In this document: positions 1-7,981 of the stretch, piece by piece
Position numbering within the stretch: position 1 is the first letter of the stretch
How the letters are laid out: every line of letters starts with the position of its first letter
DNA from: Oscillospiraceae bacterium
GTDB taxonomy: Bacteria > Bacillota > Clostridia > Oscillospirales > Oscillospiraceae
DNA length: 36,984 bases
Assembly (NCBI GenBank): GCA_017412765.1
Contig: JAFPWN010000053.1
Span: forward strand, 1 to 36,984
Direction of reading: 5' to 3'
Notes under the pieces: generated by a model
Seen by the model: the letters and a program-made list of their open reading frames with translations, nothing else
Databases searched by the model: none
What the model was told of the DNA's origin: nothing
Made by a program: the position numbers and the translations under genes

Positions 1-77
1 ACATCTACGCTCACTCGACAAGGGAAGCGAAACGCTCCTCGGCCCGCCTGCTGGATAAGGTAGTAGGCGGCGACTGA
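1..77 (+). CDS. Probable tyrosine recombinase/integrase, C-terminal tail only (partial)
   Basis: An open frame enters from the left edge and gives 24 residues before TGA at 75-77. The visible part contains YAHSTREAKRSSARLLD. The pattern Y-x-H-x-T followed by a basic amphipathic helix is how many phage and ICE integrases end; in that family the Tyr (here the second visible residue) is the catalytic nucleophile. The rest of the gene, with the expected R..HxxR residues, lies outside the window, so the call rests on this tail alone. The gene reads toward tRNA-Leu about 1 kb away, a usual integration target. A strong hairpin follows directly at 85-127. It could instead be another protein with a similar C-terminal helix. 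Confidence 0.55.
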   Translation, partial: IYAHSTREAKRSSARLLDKVVGGD

Positions 78-84
78 TAAAAAA

Positions 85-127
85 GTTTCCCTTGTTTTGC
101 CCCACAAGGGCAAAAACAAGGGAAAAC
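85..127. terminator. Strong hairpin between convergent genes, probable bidirectional terminator
   Basis: GTTTCCCTTGTTTTGCCC at 85-102 pairs with GGGCAAAAACAAGGGAAAC at 108-127, with one bulged base and a short CACAA loop. It lies just after the integrase stop and before the 3' end of the opposing XRE gene. A T run follows at 133-137 on the plus strand, and A-rich sequence at 79-84 gives T residues on the minus strand. Confidence 0.6.
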
Positions 128-249
128 GGAGCTTTTTATGGAAGCAGACCTGCGAGAAATGCAGGAAAATCAATAGGTTTCAGAGATTCTGATAGATAAA
201 CCGGAATTTGTCGAGATTCACACAACCGCTTTCATTTTTAATAGCAAAA

Positions 250-882
250 TTAAATTTCCGGATTTATATCGCTTATCACTTTCTTCTGCCACGACTTTTT
301 GCCGCATTTCGGGCATTTCATATAACGCATCCTGCCCGTGTGCATAGCTAAGCTCACGGCTTTGTAGGACGGAACGTATCTATGCCCGCATTTGCGGCAT
401 TCGTAATACCCCGCGACCTGCTCTATGCGAAGCGCAAACGCCATACATATAATAAACTGTACAAATCCTATGCCGACCGGCAGGATGAACGCCCAGATGG
501 GCTTTTCAAGAGTCATGAAAATAATGCCCACGGCAAGCATGGCAAATAAGAATATCGATGAAGTCAGGCCGATTACGATCTCCATCGTCAAAAGTTTTTT
601 GTCAGCTCGTTCTTTTTGCTTGATCATTTCGATAAGGCTGTTTTCCATTTGTTCATTATAGTTTTCCATTGAAACTACCTCCCCACATAATAAATCGTTG
701 ACTGTGATACCCAAGAGCGCACACATTTCAAGCATAATGGAAGCGTCCGGCAGAGACTTGCCTGTCTCCCATTTAGACACCGCGCGGTCGGTGATACCGA
801 GTTTTTCGGCGAGTTGGGCTTGTGTCAGGTTTTGTTCTTTTCTTTTCCATGCAATAAACTTTCCGATTTTGATCTGATCCAT
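250..882 (-). CDS. XRE-family transcriptional regulator with two membrane helices and C-terminal zinc ribbon
   Basis: A 210-residue protein. Residues 7-62 form a Cro/C1-type helix-turn-helix (LTQAQLAEKLGITDRAVSKWE), expected to bind an operator as a dimer. A charged stretch (72-97) leads to two hydrophobic helices at about 99-123 and 129-151. The C-terminal part has two CxxC pairs (C162/C165 and C190/C193), a probable zinc ribbon. The start at 882 is chosen over upstream ATGs because AAAGGAGGT precedes it at proper spacing and the fold begins there. The regulator would be tethered to the membrane, so it may sense a membrane or metal/redox signal; that is inference. Base composition is clearly more AT-rich than the downstream core genes, and an integrase tail and tRNA lie on either side, suggesting accessory DNA. 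No target gene is visible except possibly itself. Confidence 0.85.
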   Translation of the reverse strand: MDQIKIGKFIAWKRKEQNLTQAQLAEKLGITDRAVSKWETGKSLPDASIMLEMCALLGITVNDLLCGEVVSMENYNEQMENSLIEMIKQKERADKKLLTMEIVIGLTSSIFLFAMLAVGIIFMTLEKPIWAFILPVGIGFVQFIICMAFALRIEQVAGYYECRKCGHRYVPSYKAVSLAMHTGRMRYMKCPKCGKKSWQKKVISDINPEI

Positions 883-907
883 CGTTCTCTTACCTCCTTT
901 CGACGTC

Positions 908-971
908 ATTATAATCCAATGCTCCTGAAAAAAACACGAACTGACGGTTGAGTGGGGAGAAATCAACCGTC
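908..971 (-). promoter_or_regulatory. Putative promoter (-10) and upstream dyad of the XRE gene
   Basis: On the minus strand a TATAAT hexamer occupies 913-908, 25 bases before the start codon. No good -35 is visible. Upstream, GACGGTTGA (943-951) and TCAACCGTC (963-971) form a perfect 9-bp inverted repeat with an 11-base centre, sitting where an operator or activator site would be. An autoregulatory site is a guess. Confidence 0.4.
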
Positions 972-1038
972 GGTAGAGTCCGGTTCCTTAAACAAATCTC
1001 GATTTGTCGATTTCTTTATCTTCTTATCATTGCAGCAT

Positions 1039-1091
1039 AAAAAAAGTGCAAAAGAAACCTCTCTTGTCGTGGTAGACAAAAGAGGTTTCTT
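1039..1091 (-). terminator. Rho-independent terminator of tRNA-Leu
   Basis: On the minus strand, directly after the tRNA CCA end, AAGAAACCTCT (91-81 of the 1000s) pairs with AGAGGTTTCTT (1062-1052). The stem extends through a further near-match, TTGTC/GACAA, to a short loop. A run of seven T on the minus strand (1045-1039) follows after TTTTGCAC. Confidence 0.8.
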
Positions 1092-1094
1092 CTA

Positions 1095-1179
1095 TGGTGC
1101 CGGTGGCCGGACTCGAACCGGCACGCCTCGCGGCACTTGATTTTGAGTCAAGCACGTCTACCGATTCCATCACACCGGC
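1095..1179 (-). tRNA. tRNA-Leu (anticodon CAA)
   Basis: Read on the minus strand, the sequence folds as a class II tRNA. The acceptor stem is GCCGGTG (1179-1173) with CACCGGC (1105-1099), followed by an A discriminator and an encoded CCA (1097-1095). The anticodon stem is CTTGA/TCAAG around loop CTCAAAA, giving anticodon CAA for the codon UUG. A long variable arm with GCC-GCGA-GGC and a T arm with GGTTCGAGTCC are present. The gene is intact and 85 bases long with CCA. Its 3' end points to the integrase tail at the left edge. Confidence 0.95.
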
Positions 1180-1191
1180 ACGCTACAAGGT

Positions 1192-1220
1192 ATTATACAC
1201 GAAAGAGGAAGGGGTTGCAA
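1192..1220 (-). promoter_or_regulatory. Promoter of tRNA-Leu
   Basis: Minus strand: -35 TTGCAA (1220-1215), a 17-base spacer, and -10 TATAAT (1197-1192). The -10 ends 12 bases before the tRNA 5' end. It is close to the sigma-A consensus. Confidence 0.8.
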
Positions 1221-1232
1221 GCCCTTTTTTTC

Positions 1233-1261
1233 TTTACAATCCGAGCCTCTTGTGGTAGAAT
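1233..1261 (+). promoter_or_regulatory. Probable promoter of the lipoprotein / two-component operon
   Basis: -35 TTTACA (1233-1238), a 17-base spacer and -10 TAGAAT (1256-1261), followed by a second TATAAT-like stretch at 1262-1267. It is back to back with the tRNA promoter and lies 55 bases before the TTG start at 1317. Confidence 0.6.
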
Positions 1262-1316
1262 TATAATGTTATACTATGCTAAGTATGTGCATTTTTTCCG
1301 GAAAGGAGGCGATGGG

Positions 1317-2642
1317 TTGAAAAAGCTTAAAATGCTGGCGTTCGCGGCACTCTGCGCGCTCTTGTGCGGCTGCTCCGCGATGACGGCGGAGGACTTTTAC
1401 TCGCTGCCTCAGCTTTCGTCTACCTATATCGCGCTCCAGAGCGAGATAAACGCTCTGCTGAGCGCCGGCGCGGAGTACGCCTCGCCCGCCTCCGGGCAGA
1501 ACCGCCAGGCGGTGCAGCTTGAGGATCTGAACGGCGACGACACAAAAGAGGCAATAGTTTTCACCTCTGTTCGCGGCGACGCGAAGCCGCTGAAGATCCA
1601 CGTCTTTGAGGACAGCGGCGATAAATACGTCGAGGTCGCCGTGATCGAGGGCGAGGGAACCGGGATCGAATCGGTCAGCTACCTCGATATGGATATGGAC
1701 GGCTCGAAGGAGATCGCGGTCGGCTGGAGGATCGCCTCGGGAATGAACATTTTGTCGGTCTACTCGATGAAGGACTATTCCGAGCAAAATATTTTCAGCA
1801 CGGATTACACAAAATACTCCGCCTATGACCTCGACGGCGACACCGCGGACGAGATCACGGTCCTGCATGCCGGCGCGCCGGAGGGTGGCGGAAGCGCGGA
1901 GCTTTTCCGTATTGAGCGCGGGGTCGTTAACGCGCAGAGCTGCTCCATGAGCGATGAGATACGCGCGATAGATCGCGTCAGAACGACTATCCTTGCGGAT
2001 GAAACTCCGGCGATAATCGTTGAGAGCAGAACGGACGGCGGCGGGCTTGTGACGGATATCCTCGTCGCCGACGAGAGCGGCATGAGAAACCTCGCGCTCG
2101 ACGCGCTGAACCGCGAATCATCAACTCTGCGCCCGCTTCAGATATGGAGCCGCGACCTCGACGGCGACGGAGTTGTCGAGGTGCCGCAGGTCGAGGCGCT
2201 GCCGTATCAGGCGGAGGCGGCGAGCATCTATTACCTCACGCGCTGGTACCACTACGACTCCGCTGGATACAAGACCTGTGTGGCTTCGACCTATATGAAC
2301 GTAGACGATTCGTGGTATCTCGAGCTTCCGGAGGCGTGGTGCGATGTAATCACCGTGCGCGATCAGACGGTAACGAGCGGCGAGAGAGCCGTTATACTGA
2401 GCGTCGTCGGAGAGGGCGGCGAGACGACCGACTTCCTTGTGATATACACCGTCACGGGCGACAACCGCGAGGAGCGCGCCTCGGCGGGCAGGCGGTTTAT
2501 TCTGCGCCACGAGGAGGACAGGGTCTACGCTGCGGCGATACTGCCCGCGGCTGAGAACGGGCTTCCGATAAAAGTTGACCGCGATACGGTCCGCGAGAGC
2601 TTCAACATACTTTATTCTGAATGGATAACCGGTGAGGGCTGA
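1317..2642 (+). CDS. Lipoprotein with FG-GAP/VCBS-like acidic loops
   Basis: A 441-residue exported protein. The N terminus is a lipoprotein signal: KK charges, a hydrophobic core, then LLCGC with probable lipidation at C19. TTG at 1317 is chosen because AAAGGAGG lies seven bases upstream and the signal peptide starts there. Four acidic loops of the D-x-N/D-x-D-G type followed by a hydrophobic strand occur near residues 70 (EDLNGDD), 124 (DMDMDG), 171 (DLDGD) and 280 (DLDGDG). This is the calcium-binding pattern of FG-GAP/VCBS beta-propeller blades. The protein probably sits on the outer face of the membrane. The next gene starts two bases after its stop and encodes a response regulator followed by a kinase, so it may be a sensor accessory or output of that pair. 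No closer family is recognised. Confidence 0.8.
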   Translation: MKKLKMLAFAALCALLCGCSAMTAEDFYSLPQLSSTYIALQSEINALLSAGAEYASPASGQNRQAVQLEDLNGDDTKEAIVFTSVRGDAKPLKIHVFEDSGDKYVEVAVIEGEGTGIESVSYLDMDMDGSKEIAVGWRIASGMNILSVYSMKDYSEQNIFSTDYTKYSAYDLDGDTADEITVLHAGAPEGGGSAELFRIERGVVNAQSCSMSDEIRAIDRVRTTILADETPAIIVESRTDGGGLVTDILVADESGMRNLALDALNRESSTLRPLQIWSRDLDGDGVVEVPQVEALPYQAEAASIYYLTRWYHYDSAGYKTCVASTYMNVDDSWYLELPEAWCDVITVRDQTVTSGERAVILSVVGEGGETTDFLVIYTVTGDNREERASAGRRFILRHEEDRVYAAAILPAAENGLPIKVDRDTVRESFNILYSEWITGEG

Positions 2643-2644
2643 GA

Positions 2645-3334
2645 ATGAAGAAGATACTTGTACTTGAGGACGAGCAGTCCATCCGCAGCTTTGTGGTCAT
2701 CAACCTCAAGCGCAGCGGATATGAGCCGATAGAGGCCGCCACGGGCGCCGAGGCTCTGCAGAAAATGAAGGAAAACCCGGATATAAAGGTGGCGCTTCTC
2801 GATATAATGCTGCCTGATATCGACGGGTTTGAGGTGTGCCGCCAGATCAGGGCGACAAACAGCAAGATGGGCATTATTATGCTCACCGCGCGCACGCAGG
2901 AGATGGACAAGGTCACCGGTCTTATGACCGGCGCCGACGATTACGTGACAAAGCCCTTTTCTCCGGCGGAGCTTACGGCGCGCGTGGACGCGCTTATCCG
3001 CAGAGTGGGCGACGGCGAGGAGGAAGCGCCGAAGGACGAGCTCGTTCAGGGCCCGTTCCACCTCAACACGCACTCCCGCACGCTCGAAAAGAACGGTGAA
3101 AAGGTCAAGCTCACGCAGGTCGAATACTCCATAATGAAGCTCTTTATGGATAACCCCGGCAGAGCGCTGAGCCGCGAGGATATTCTGAACAGCGTCTGGG
3201 GGCGTGATTACTTCGGCGAGCTGAAAATCGTCGACGTGAATATCCGCCGCCTCAGGATTAAGATAGAGGACGACCCCACAAACCCGAGCTACATCAACAC
3301 CGTCTGGGGCTACGGCTACAAGTGGGGCATATAG
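2645..3334 (+). CDS. OmpR/PhoB-family response regulator
   Basis: 229 residues, the usual length of the family. The receiver domain (1-120) has the acidic pocket near E9-D10, the phospho-acceptor D53 in LLDIMLPD, T81 and K103 in the VTKPFSP motif. The winged-helix output domain (about 130-228) ends with the typical INTVWGYGYKW. It is expected to bind direct repeats as a dimer after phosphorylation by the kinase encoded next. It starts two bases after the lipoprotein stop, implying translational coupling. A REP-like palindrome separates it from the kinase gene. The regulated genes are unknown; the upstream lipoprotein gene is the obvious candidate. Confidence 0.95.
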   Translation: MKKILVLEDEQSIRSFVVINLKRSGYEPIEAATGAEALQKMKENPDIKVALLDIMLPDIDGFEVCRQIRATNSKMGIIMLTARTQEMDKVTGLMTGADDYVTKPFSPAELTARVDALIRRVGDGEEEAPKDELVQGPFHLNTHSRTLEKNGEKVKLTQVEYSIMKLFMDNPGRALSREDILNSVWGRDYFGELKIVDVNIRRLRIKIEDDPTNPSYINTVWGYGYKWGI

Positions 3335-3356
3335 CGCTTTAATTTCTGGATAAATG

Positions 3357-3400
3357 CGAGCGGATTGCCACGGCAGTGTGCGCACTGCCTCGCAATGACA
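3357..3400. repeat. REP-like palindrome between response regulator and kinase genes
   Basis: Outer arms ATTGC (3364-3368) and GCAAT (3392-3396) enclose an inner stem GGCAGTG (3372-3378) / CACTGCC (3383-3389) around TGCG. The ATTGC...GCAATGACA signature recurs in the larger repeat at 31536-31636, so this looks like a dispersed element. Confidence 0.65.
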
Positions 3401-3422
3401 GCGTGGAAAAGGAGGTGATACC

Positions 3423-4856
3423 GTGAGCGATACCAGAATAACGATACCGCAGATCAAGGGCCTGCGCCGCAGGTGGTTTATATCCACGCTCGCGGTCATC
3501 GCGCTCATCGTGGTGCTTACGGTCACGCTCTTCGCCGTTACGACGATAACGAACAACGTGGCGACGGTGCGCGAGGGACTCGTTATCAAGGCGACGACCA
3601 CGGCGGACTTCTTTGCAAGCTACGTAACGCGCACCTATTCGGAGTACTACGACTCCGCGTATCTCTACATCGAGTCGTTTGACGACGCCGCCAAGCTCGA
3701 CCTGCAGTTTATTGATACGACGGGAAGGATCCTGCTCTCGAGCTATTCCATGACCGCCGGGCAGACCCCCGGCACGTCGGATATCGGCGACGCGCTCAAT
3801 TCCGGCAGAGTTTCGAGCTGGGTCGGCGTCAACGAGGGCACCGGCGAGCGCATCATGGCGGTCTCCGCGCCGCTCCGCTACTCCGACGGCGCCGTGATCG
3901 GCGTCATGCGCTACGTTACGAGCCTGCGGCTTGTTGACCGGCAGAACGTAGTGGGCATTCTTACCGCGGTCGGCATCGGTTTTGCGGTCATTCTGCTCGT
4001 AATATTCATAAATCTGGTGTTCCTCTCGTCGGTCGTTGAGCCGATGCAGGAGATAACCGCCGTGGCGCAGCGCATCTCAGAGGGCAGCTACGGAACGCAG
4101 ATAACGAAAAAGTATGAGGACGAGATCGGCGAGCTTGCCGACGTTCTGAACGATATGTCGCTGAAGCTGTCGAGAGCCGAGAGAGCGCAGACTGAGTTCA
4201 TCTCATCTATCTCCCACGAGCTGAGAACGCCGCTCACGGCTATAACCGGCTGGGGCGAAACTCTCGCCTTTGACGAGGGGCTCAGCGAGGATCAGAAGCG
4301 CGGAGTCGGCATAATAATCGCGGAGTCGCGCCGCCTCACGAAGATGGTCGAGGAGCTTCTGGAGTTCACGAGAATGCAGGACGGGCGCTTTACCCTGAGC
4401 TGCGAGCCGATGGACGTCGGCGCAGAGCTGGAGGACAGCATCTTCGCCTACAAGGAGATACTCAAGGACGACGGCATGGAGCTTGAATACGACCCCTCGG
4501 ACAACGAGCTTCCCATGATAAACGGCGACGCCGGCAGGCTGAGGCAGGTTTTCTTCAATATTTTCGACAACGCCGCAAAGTACGCCGCCGAGGGCAAAAA
4601 GCTCTACGTCGGCACGCGCACGCTTGACGGCGAGGTGATAATCAGCATACGCGACTTCGGTCCCGGTATCCCGGAGGATGAGCTCGACAAGGTCAAGATG
4701 AAGTTCTACAAGGGCTCGTCGAAAAAGCGCGGCAGCGGCATAGGACTTGCCGTCTGCGATGAGATAATAAGATACCACGGCGGCTCGCTCACGCTCTCGA
4801 ACGCGGAGGGCGGCGGAACGCTCGTGCAAATCAAACTGCCGGGTATGGCAGAATAG
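3423..4856 (+). CDS. Membrane sensor histidine kinase (HAMP, HisKA, HATPase_c)
   Basis: 477 residues. TM1 (about 18-40) and TM2 (about 177-202) flank an extracytoplasmic domain of about 135 residues with a PAS/Cache-like strand pattern (FIDTTGRILLSS). HAMP follows at about 203-255. The HisKA dimerisation helix carries SHELRTPL with the phospho-acceptor H265. The ATPase domain shows the N box (NIFDNAAKYA, about 379-388), G1 (DFGPGIP, 411-417) and G2 (GSGIGLAV, 437-444). It starts with GTG preceded by AAGGAGGTG. It is the cognate partner of the response regulator just upstream. The input signal cannot be read from sequence, but the operon lipoprotein may modulate it. All catalytic motifs are intact. 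Confidence 0.95.
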   Translation: MSDTRITIPQIKGLRRRWFISTLAVIALIVVLTVTLFAVTTITNNVATVREGLVIKATTTADFFASYVTRTYSEYYDSAYLYIESFDDAAKLDLQFIDTTGRILLSSYSMTAGQTPGTSDIGDALNSGRVSSWVGVNEGTGERIMAVSAPLRYSDGAVIGVMRYVTSLRLVDRQNVVGILTAVGIGFAVILLVIFINLVFLSSVVEPMQEITAVAQRISEGSYGTQITKKYEDEIGELADVLNDMSLKLSRAERAQTEFISSISHELRTPLTAITGWGETLAFDEGLSEDQKRGVGIIIAESRRLTKMVEELLEFTRMQDGRFTLSCEPMDVGAELEDSIFAYKEILKDDGMELEYDPSDNELPMINGDAGRLRQVFFNIFDNAAKYAAEGKKLYVGTRTLDGEVIISIRDFGPGIPEDELDKVKMKFYKGSSKKRGSGIGLAVCDEIIRYHGGSLTLSNAEGGGTLVQIKLPGMAE

Positions 4857-4870
4857 AAGGAAGATAGACA

Positions 4871-5815
4871 ATGAGCGAAAAACAGTGTACGTTTCGCACC
4901 TCGATCGGCGGTCAGGCGCTGATGGAGGGCATACTGATGCGCGGGCCGGAGAAAGAGTCCGTAGTCGTCAGAAAACCGAACGGCGAGCTTGTCGAAAAGG
5001 TCGAGCCCGTCACGAGCCTCAGGGATAAGTACCCGATCCTGGGGTGGCCGATAATCCGCGGCTCGGTAAACTTCATAGACAGCATGATAAAGGGCACGAA
5101 GGCACTCATGTACTCCGCGGAGTTTCTGCCCGAGGAGGAAGAGGAGGAGCCGAGCAAGGTCGATCAGTGGCTCATGGAGCACCTTCCGGCTGAAAAGGCG
5201 CAGAAGGCGATAGTCACGTTTGCGGTGGTGCTCGGGCTTGCGATGAGCATAGGGCTTTTTATGCTGCTGCCGACAGTGCTCGCGGGCTTTGTGGAGCCGT
5301 TTATCGGAAACGGGATACTCCGCAATCTCGTTGAGGGCGTTCTCAGGATAGCGATTTTCCTCTCCTATATGCTCCTTGTGTCGAATATGAAGGAGATAAA
5401 GCGCGTCTGGATGTACCACGGCGCCGAGCATAAGACGATCTTCTGCTACGAGGCGGGCCTGCCGCTCACGGTCGAGAACTGCCGCAGGCAGCCGCGCCTG
5501 CACCCGAGGTGCGGAACGAGCTTCATCTTCATCGTGATGATGGTGTCGATACTCGTTTTCAGCCTCGTTCGCTGGTCGAACGTCTGGATAAGAATGATAA
5601 TGCGCCTCGTTCTGCTGCCCGTGACCGTCGGCATCAGCTACGAGATCATCAAATACGCAGGCAGGCACGATAATCTCTTTACGCGCGTAGTTTCCGCGCC
5701 CGGCAAGGCTTTGCAGCTAATTACCACGCAGGAGCCGGACGACAGTATGCTCGAGGTCGCGATAAGGGCGATAGAGCTCGTTATTCCCGAGGAAAAGGGC
5801 AAGGATAACTGGTAA
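4871..5815 (+). CDS. DUF1385 family membrane protein (YqhQ-like)
   Basis: 314 residues. The N-terminal signature GGQALMEGILMRGP (about 13-26) and the central HGAEHKTIFCYEAG are the hallmarks of DUF1385/YqhQ. Several hydrophobic segments lie at about 117-145, 152-178, 217-236 and 244-262, so it is an integral membrane protein. In many Firmicutes it sits next to prmC and prfA. Here prmC follows after 15 bases but prfA is absent and recA comes instead. It also follows the kinase gene by only 14 bases, so read-through from the regulator operon is possible. Its molecular function is unknown to me. Confidence 0.9.
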   Translation: MSEKQCTFRTSIGGQALMEGILMRGPEKESVVVRKPNGELVEKVEPVTSLRDKYPILGWPIIRGSVNFIDSMIKGTKALMYSAEFLPEEEEEEPSKVDQWLMEHLPAEKAQKAIVTFAVVLGLAMSIGLFMLLPTVLAGFVEPFIGNGILRNLVEGVLRIAIFLSYMLLVSNMKEIKRVWMYHGAEHKTIFCYEAGLPLTVENCRRQPRLHPRCGTSFIFIVMMVSILVFSLVRWSNVWIRMIMRLVLLPVTVGISYEIIKYAGRHDNLFTRVVSAPGKALQLITTQEPDDSMLEVAIRAIELVIPEEKGKDNW

Positions 5816-5830
5816 AAGAGGAAAAGGGCC

Positions 5831-6694
5831 ATGAAAACCTACAATGACATTTACCTTGCGTCGCGCCATGAGCTGAAAAAAGCGGGAGTCGAAGCCTTCG
5901 ACCTCGAGGCGCGGCTCATAATCAGCGCCGTTGCGGGAAAGAGCAAGGAGGAGTTTTACCGCGACCTCAAGCTCTATGCCCTCGGCGATACCGAGGAGAG
6001 AGTGCGGGAGCTCATTGAGCGAAGAAAAAACGACGAGCCGCTTGCCTACGTTCTCGGCGAGTGGGAGTTTATGGGTCTGCCGATGAAGGTCGATCCGGGC
6101 GTGCTGATTCCGAGACCGGACACCGAGCTGCTCGCTGAAAAGGCGCTCGGGATCCTGCGCGAGAGCAGCGAGCCGGGCAGGAGAGTGCTCGATATGTGCT
6201 GCGGCACCGGCTGCATAGGGATCGCGATAGCCAAGATGAAGCGCGACTGCCGAGTTATCCTCGCGGATAACTCGATGAAGGCGCTGAGAATAGCGCGCCA
6301 CAACTGCCTCAAAAACTCGGTCACGCAGAATACCACCGTCCTCGAGGCGGACGCGATGAAGGATCCGCCTATGCTGCTCGGAAAGTTCGACCTCATCGTG
6401 TCGAATCCGCCGTACGTGCCGAGCTTTGAGGTGCTGACGCTCGACAACTCCGTTAAGGATTTCGAGCCGGTGGAGGCGCTGGACGGCGGCCCGGACGGGC
6501 TTGACTTCTACCGCGCGATGGTTCCGCACTGGACGGATATACTCAAGCAGGGCGGCTCGATACTCTTCGAGTGCGGCGAGGGTCAGGCAGAGAAGATCGG
6601 CAGAATGCTCGAAAAGGCGAAGTTTGAAAAGGTTGAATACTACGAGGACCCGGCGGGCACGAAGCGCGTTATCGCGGGTCTCAGGAAAAAATAA
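5831..6694 (+). CDS. prmC: Peptide chain release factor N5-glutamine methyltransferase
   Basis: 287 residues, typical for PrmC/HemK. It methylates the Gln of the GGQ motif in release factors RF1 and RF2 using SAM. The N-terminal helical domain (1-75) precedes a Rossmann methyltransferase with a motif I-like VLDMCCGTGCIG (119-130) and the catalytic NPPY (192-195). The motif IPRPDTE (93-99) is also characteristic. The ATG is preceded by GAGGAAAAGGGCC. It lies between yqhQ and recA on the same strand with small gaps, and so is probably co-transcribed with them. Its usual neighbour and substrate gene prfA is not in the window. Confidence 0.93.
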   Translation: MKTYNDIYLASRHELKKAGVEAFDLEARLIISAVAGKSKEEFYRDLKLYALGDTEERVRELIERRKNDEPLAYVLGEWEFMGLPMKVDPGVLIPRPDTELLAEKALGILRESSEPGRRVLDMCCGTGCIGIAIAKMKRDCRVILADNSMKALRIARHNCLKNSVTQNTTVLEADAMKDPPMLLGKFDLIVSNPPYVPSFEVLTLDNSVKDFEPVEALDGGPDGLDFYRAMVPHWTDILKQGGSILFECGEGQAEKIGRMLEKAKFEKVEYYEDPAGTKRVIAGLRKK

Positions 6695-6712
6695 ATCTAA
6701 GGAGATAGTAAA

Positions 6713-7816
6713 ATGGCAGAGAAGAAGAGAACACCGGTGCTTTCCACACTCCCGTCCGCCGACAATAAGAAGCAGGCGCTGGAAAACGCCATCAGTCAGA
6801 TAGAAAAAAGCTACGGCAAGGGCAGCATCATGCGCCTCGGGGACGGAATGCAGGTAAACGTGGAGGCTCTGCCGACAGGCTCCCTCTCTCTCGACCTCGC
6901 GCTCGGTATAGGCGGCGTTCCCAAGGGAAGGATCATCGAGATCTACGGCCCCGAGTCCTCCGGTAAGACGACTCTCGCGCTGCACATGGTCGCCTCCGCG
7001 CAGAAGGAGGGCGGCGAGGCTGCGTATATCGACGTTGAGCACGCCCTTGAGCCGGCTTACGCGAGAGCGCTCGGCGTAAACATCGAAAACCTGCTCATCT
7101 CCCAGCCGGACACCGGCGAGGACGCGCTCGCTATCACCGAGACTCTCGTCCGCAGCGGCGCCGTCGATATAGTCGTCGTGGACTCCGTAGCCGCGCTCGT
7201 TCCGAGAAGCGAGATCGAGGGCGAGATGGGCGACTCCTCCGTCGGCGTGCTCGCAAGACTTATGAGCCAGGCGCTCAGAAAGCTCGCCGGCATAATCTCA
7301 AAGACAAACTGCGTCGTCATCTTCATAAACCAGCTGCGCGAGAAGATCGGCGTTATGTACGGCAACCCCGAGACCACTCCGGGCGGACGCGCGCTCAAGT
7401 ATTTTGCCTCCGTCAGAATCGACGTGCGCAGAGTCGAGACTCTCAAAAACGGCTCCGAGATAGTCGGAAACCACACGAGAGCGAAGATCGTCAAGAACAA
7501 GGTCGCGCCCCCGTTCAAGGAGGCGGAGTTCGACATCATGTACGGCGAGGGCATCTCAAAGTACGGCGAGATAGTCGATCTCGCGGCGAAGCTCGACATC
7601 ATCGAGAAGGGCGGCGCGTGGTACACCGTCGGCGAGACGAGGATCCAGGGACGCGACGGCGTGAAGCAGTACCTCAAGGATAACCCCGAAGTATGCGATG
7701 AGATCGAGGCGAAGATCCGCCAGAACGCCGTCAAGCTCATGAGCCCGCAGGCGAAGATCGCCGCTCAGGCGGCAGGCAGAGCCGTCGATATCTCCGCCGA
7801 GGATTTCGAGGGCTGA
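6713..7816 (+). CDS. recA: Recombinase A
   Basis: 367 residues, full length. RecA forms filaments on single-stranded DNA and drives homologous pairing, strand exchange and LexA self-cleavage. The Walker A motif GPESSGKT is at 79-86. The signature region [17 protein letters not shown], the Walker B segment [12 protein letters not shown], and [25 protein letters not shown] (DNA-binding loop 2 region) are all intact. The start ATG has AAGGAGATAG upstream. I saw no GAAC-N4-GTTC type LexA box before it, and the 18-base gap to prmC suggests operon expression. recX follows after a structured 165-base gap. Confidence 0.98.
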   Translation: MAEKKRTPVLSTLPSADNKKQALENAISQIEKSYGKGSIMRLGDGMQVNVEALPTGSLSLDLALGIGGVPKGRIIEIYGPESSGKTTLALHMVASAQKEGGEAAYIDVEHALEPAYARALGVNIENLLISQPDTGEDALAITETLVRSGAVDIVVVDSVAALVPRSEIEGEMGDSSVGVLARLMSQALRKLAGIISKTNCVVIFINQLREKIGVMYGNPETTPGGRALKYFASVRIDVRRVETLKNGSEIVGNHTRAKIVKNKVAPPFKEAEFDIMYGEGISKYGEIVDLAAKLDIIEKGGAWYTVGETRIQGRDGVKQYLKDNPEVCDEIEAKIRQNAVKLMSPQAKIAAQAAGRAVDISAEDFEG

Positions 7817-7965
7817 AACATTCTGAAAAAACGCCGGCATTTTTTCGGGCATTTGCAGTCCGCTGCAGCGCACTCGCTGCGCTCGCGCGTTTGCGGACTG
7901 AGAAATGTTTTTGTGAGGTACACGCCCTCGCAAAAAATGATTGAAAATATTCGCCTTGCGGCGAA
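7816..7965. repeat. Nested palindromes in the recA-recX gap
   Basis: AAACATT (7816-7822) and AATGTTT (7904-7910) are outer arms. Inside, CAGTCCGC (7856-7863) pairs with GCGGACTG (7893-7900), and within that GCAGCG-CACT-CGCTGC (7865-7880) forms its own hairpin. A separate stem TTCGCC-TTGC-GGCGAA lies at 7950-7965, 16 bases before the recX start. The DNA is non-coding and looks like a compound repeat or a structured intercistronic RNA. Confidence 0.6.
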
Positions 7966-7981
7966 CTCTGCGAGGCAATTT

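Noticed and set aside
952-1140. Plus-strand ORF of 62 codons over the tRNA-Leu gene
   Set aside because: It runs through the tRNA terminator and tRNA in antisense and has no ribosome site; the GGRTRTGTPRGT ending is the usual artefact of translating an antisense tRNA.
6690-6715. LexA/SOS box before recA, and likewise before uvrB
   Set aside because: I looked for GAAC-N4-GTTC type sites by eye and found none; both genes start within or just after upstream genes.
7853-7981. N-terminal extension of RecX
   Set aside because: The in-frame upstream codons fall in palindromic gap DNA and lack family similarity; the SD and homology favour 7982.
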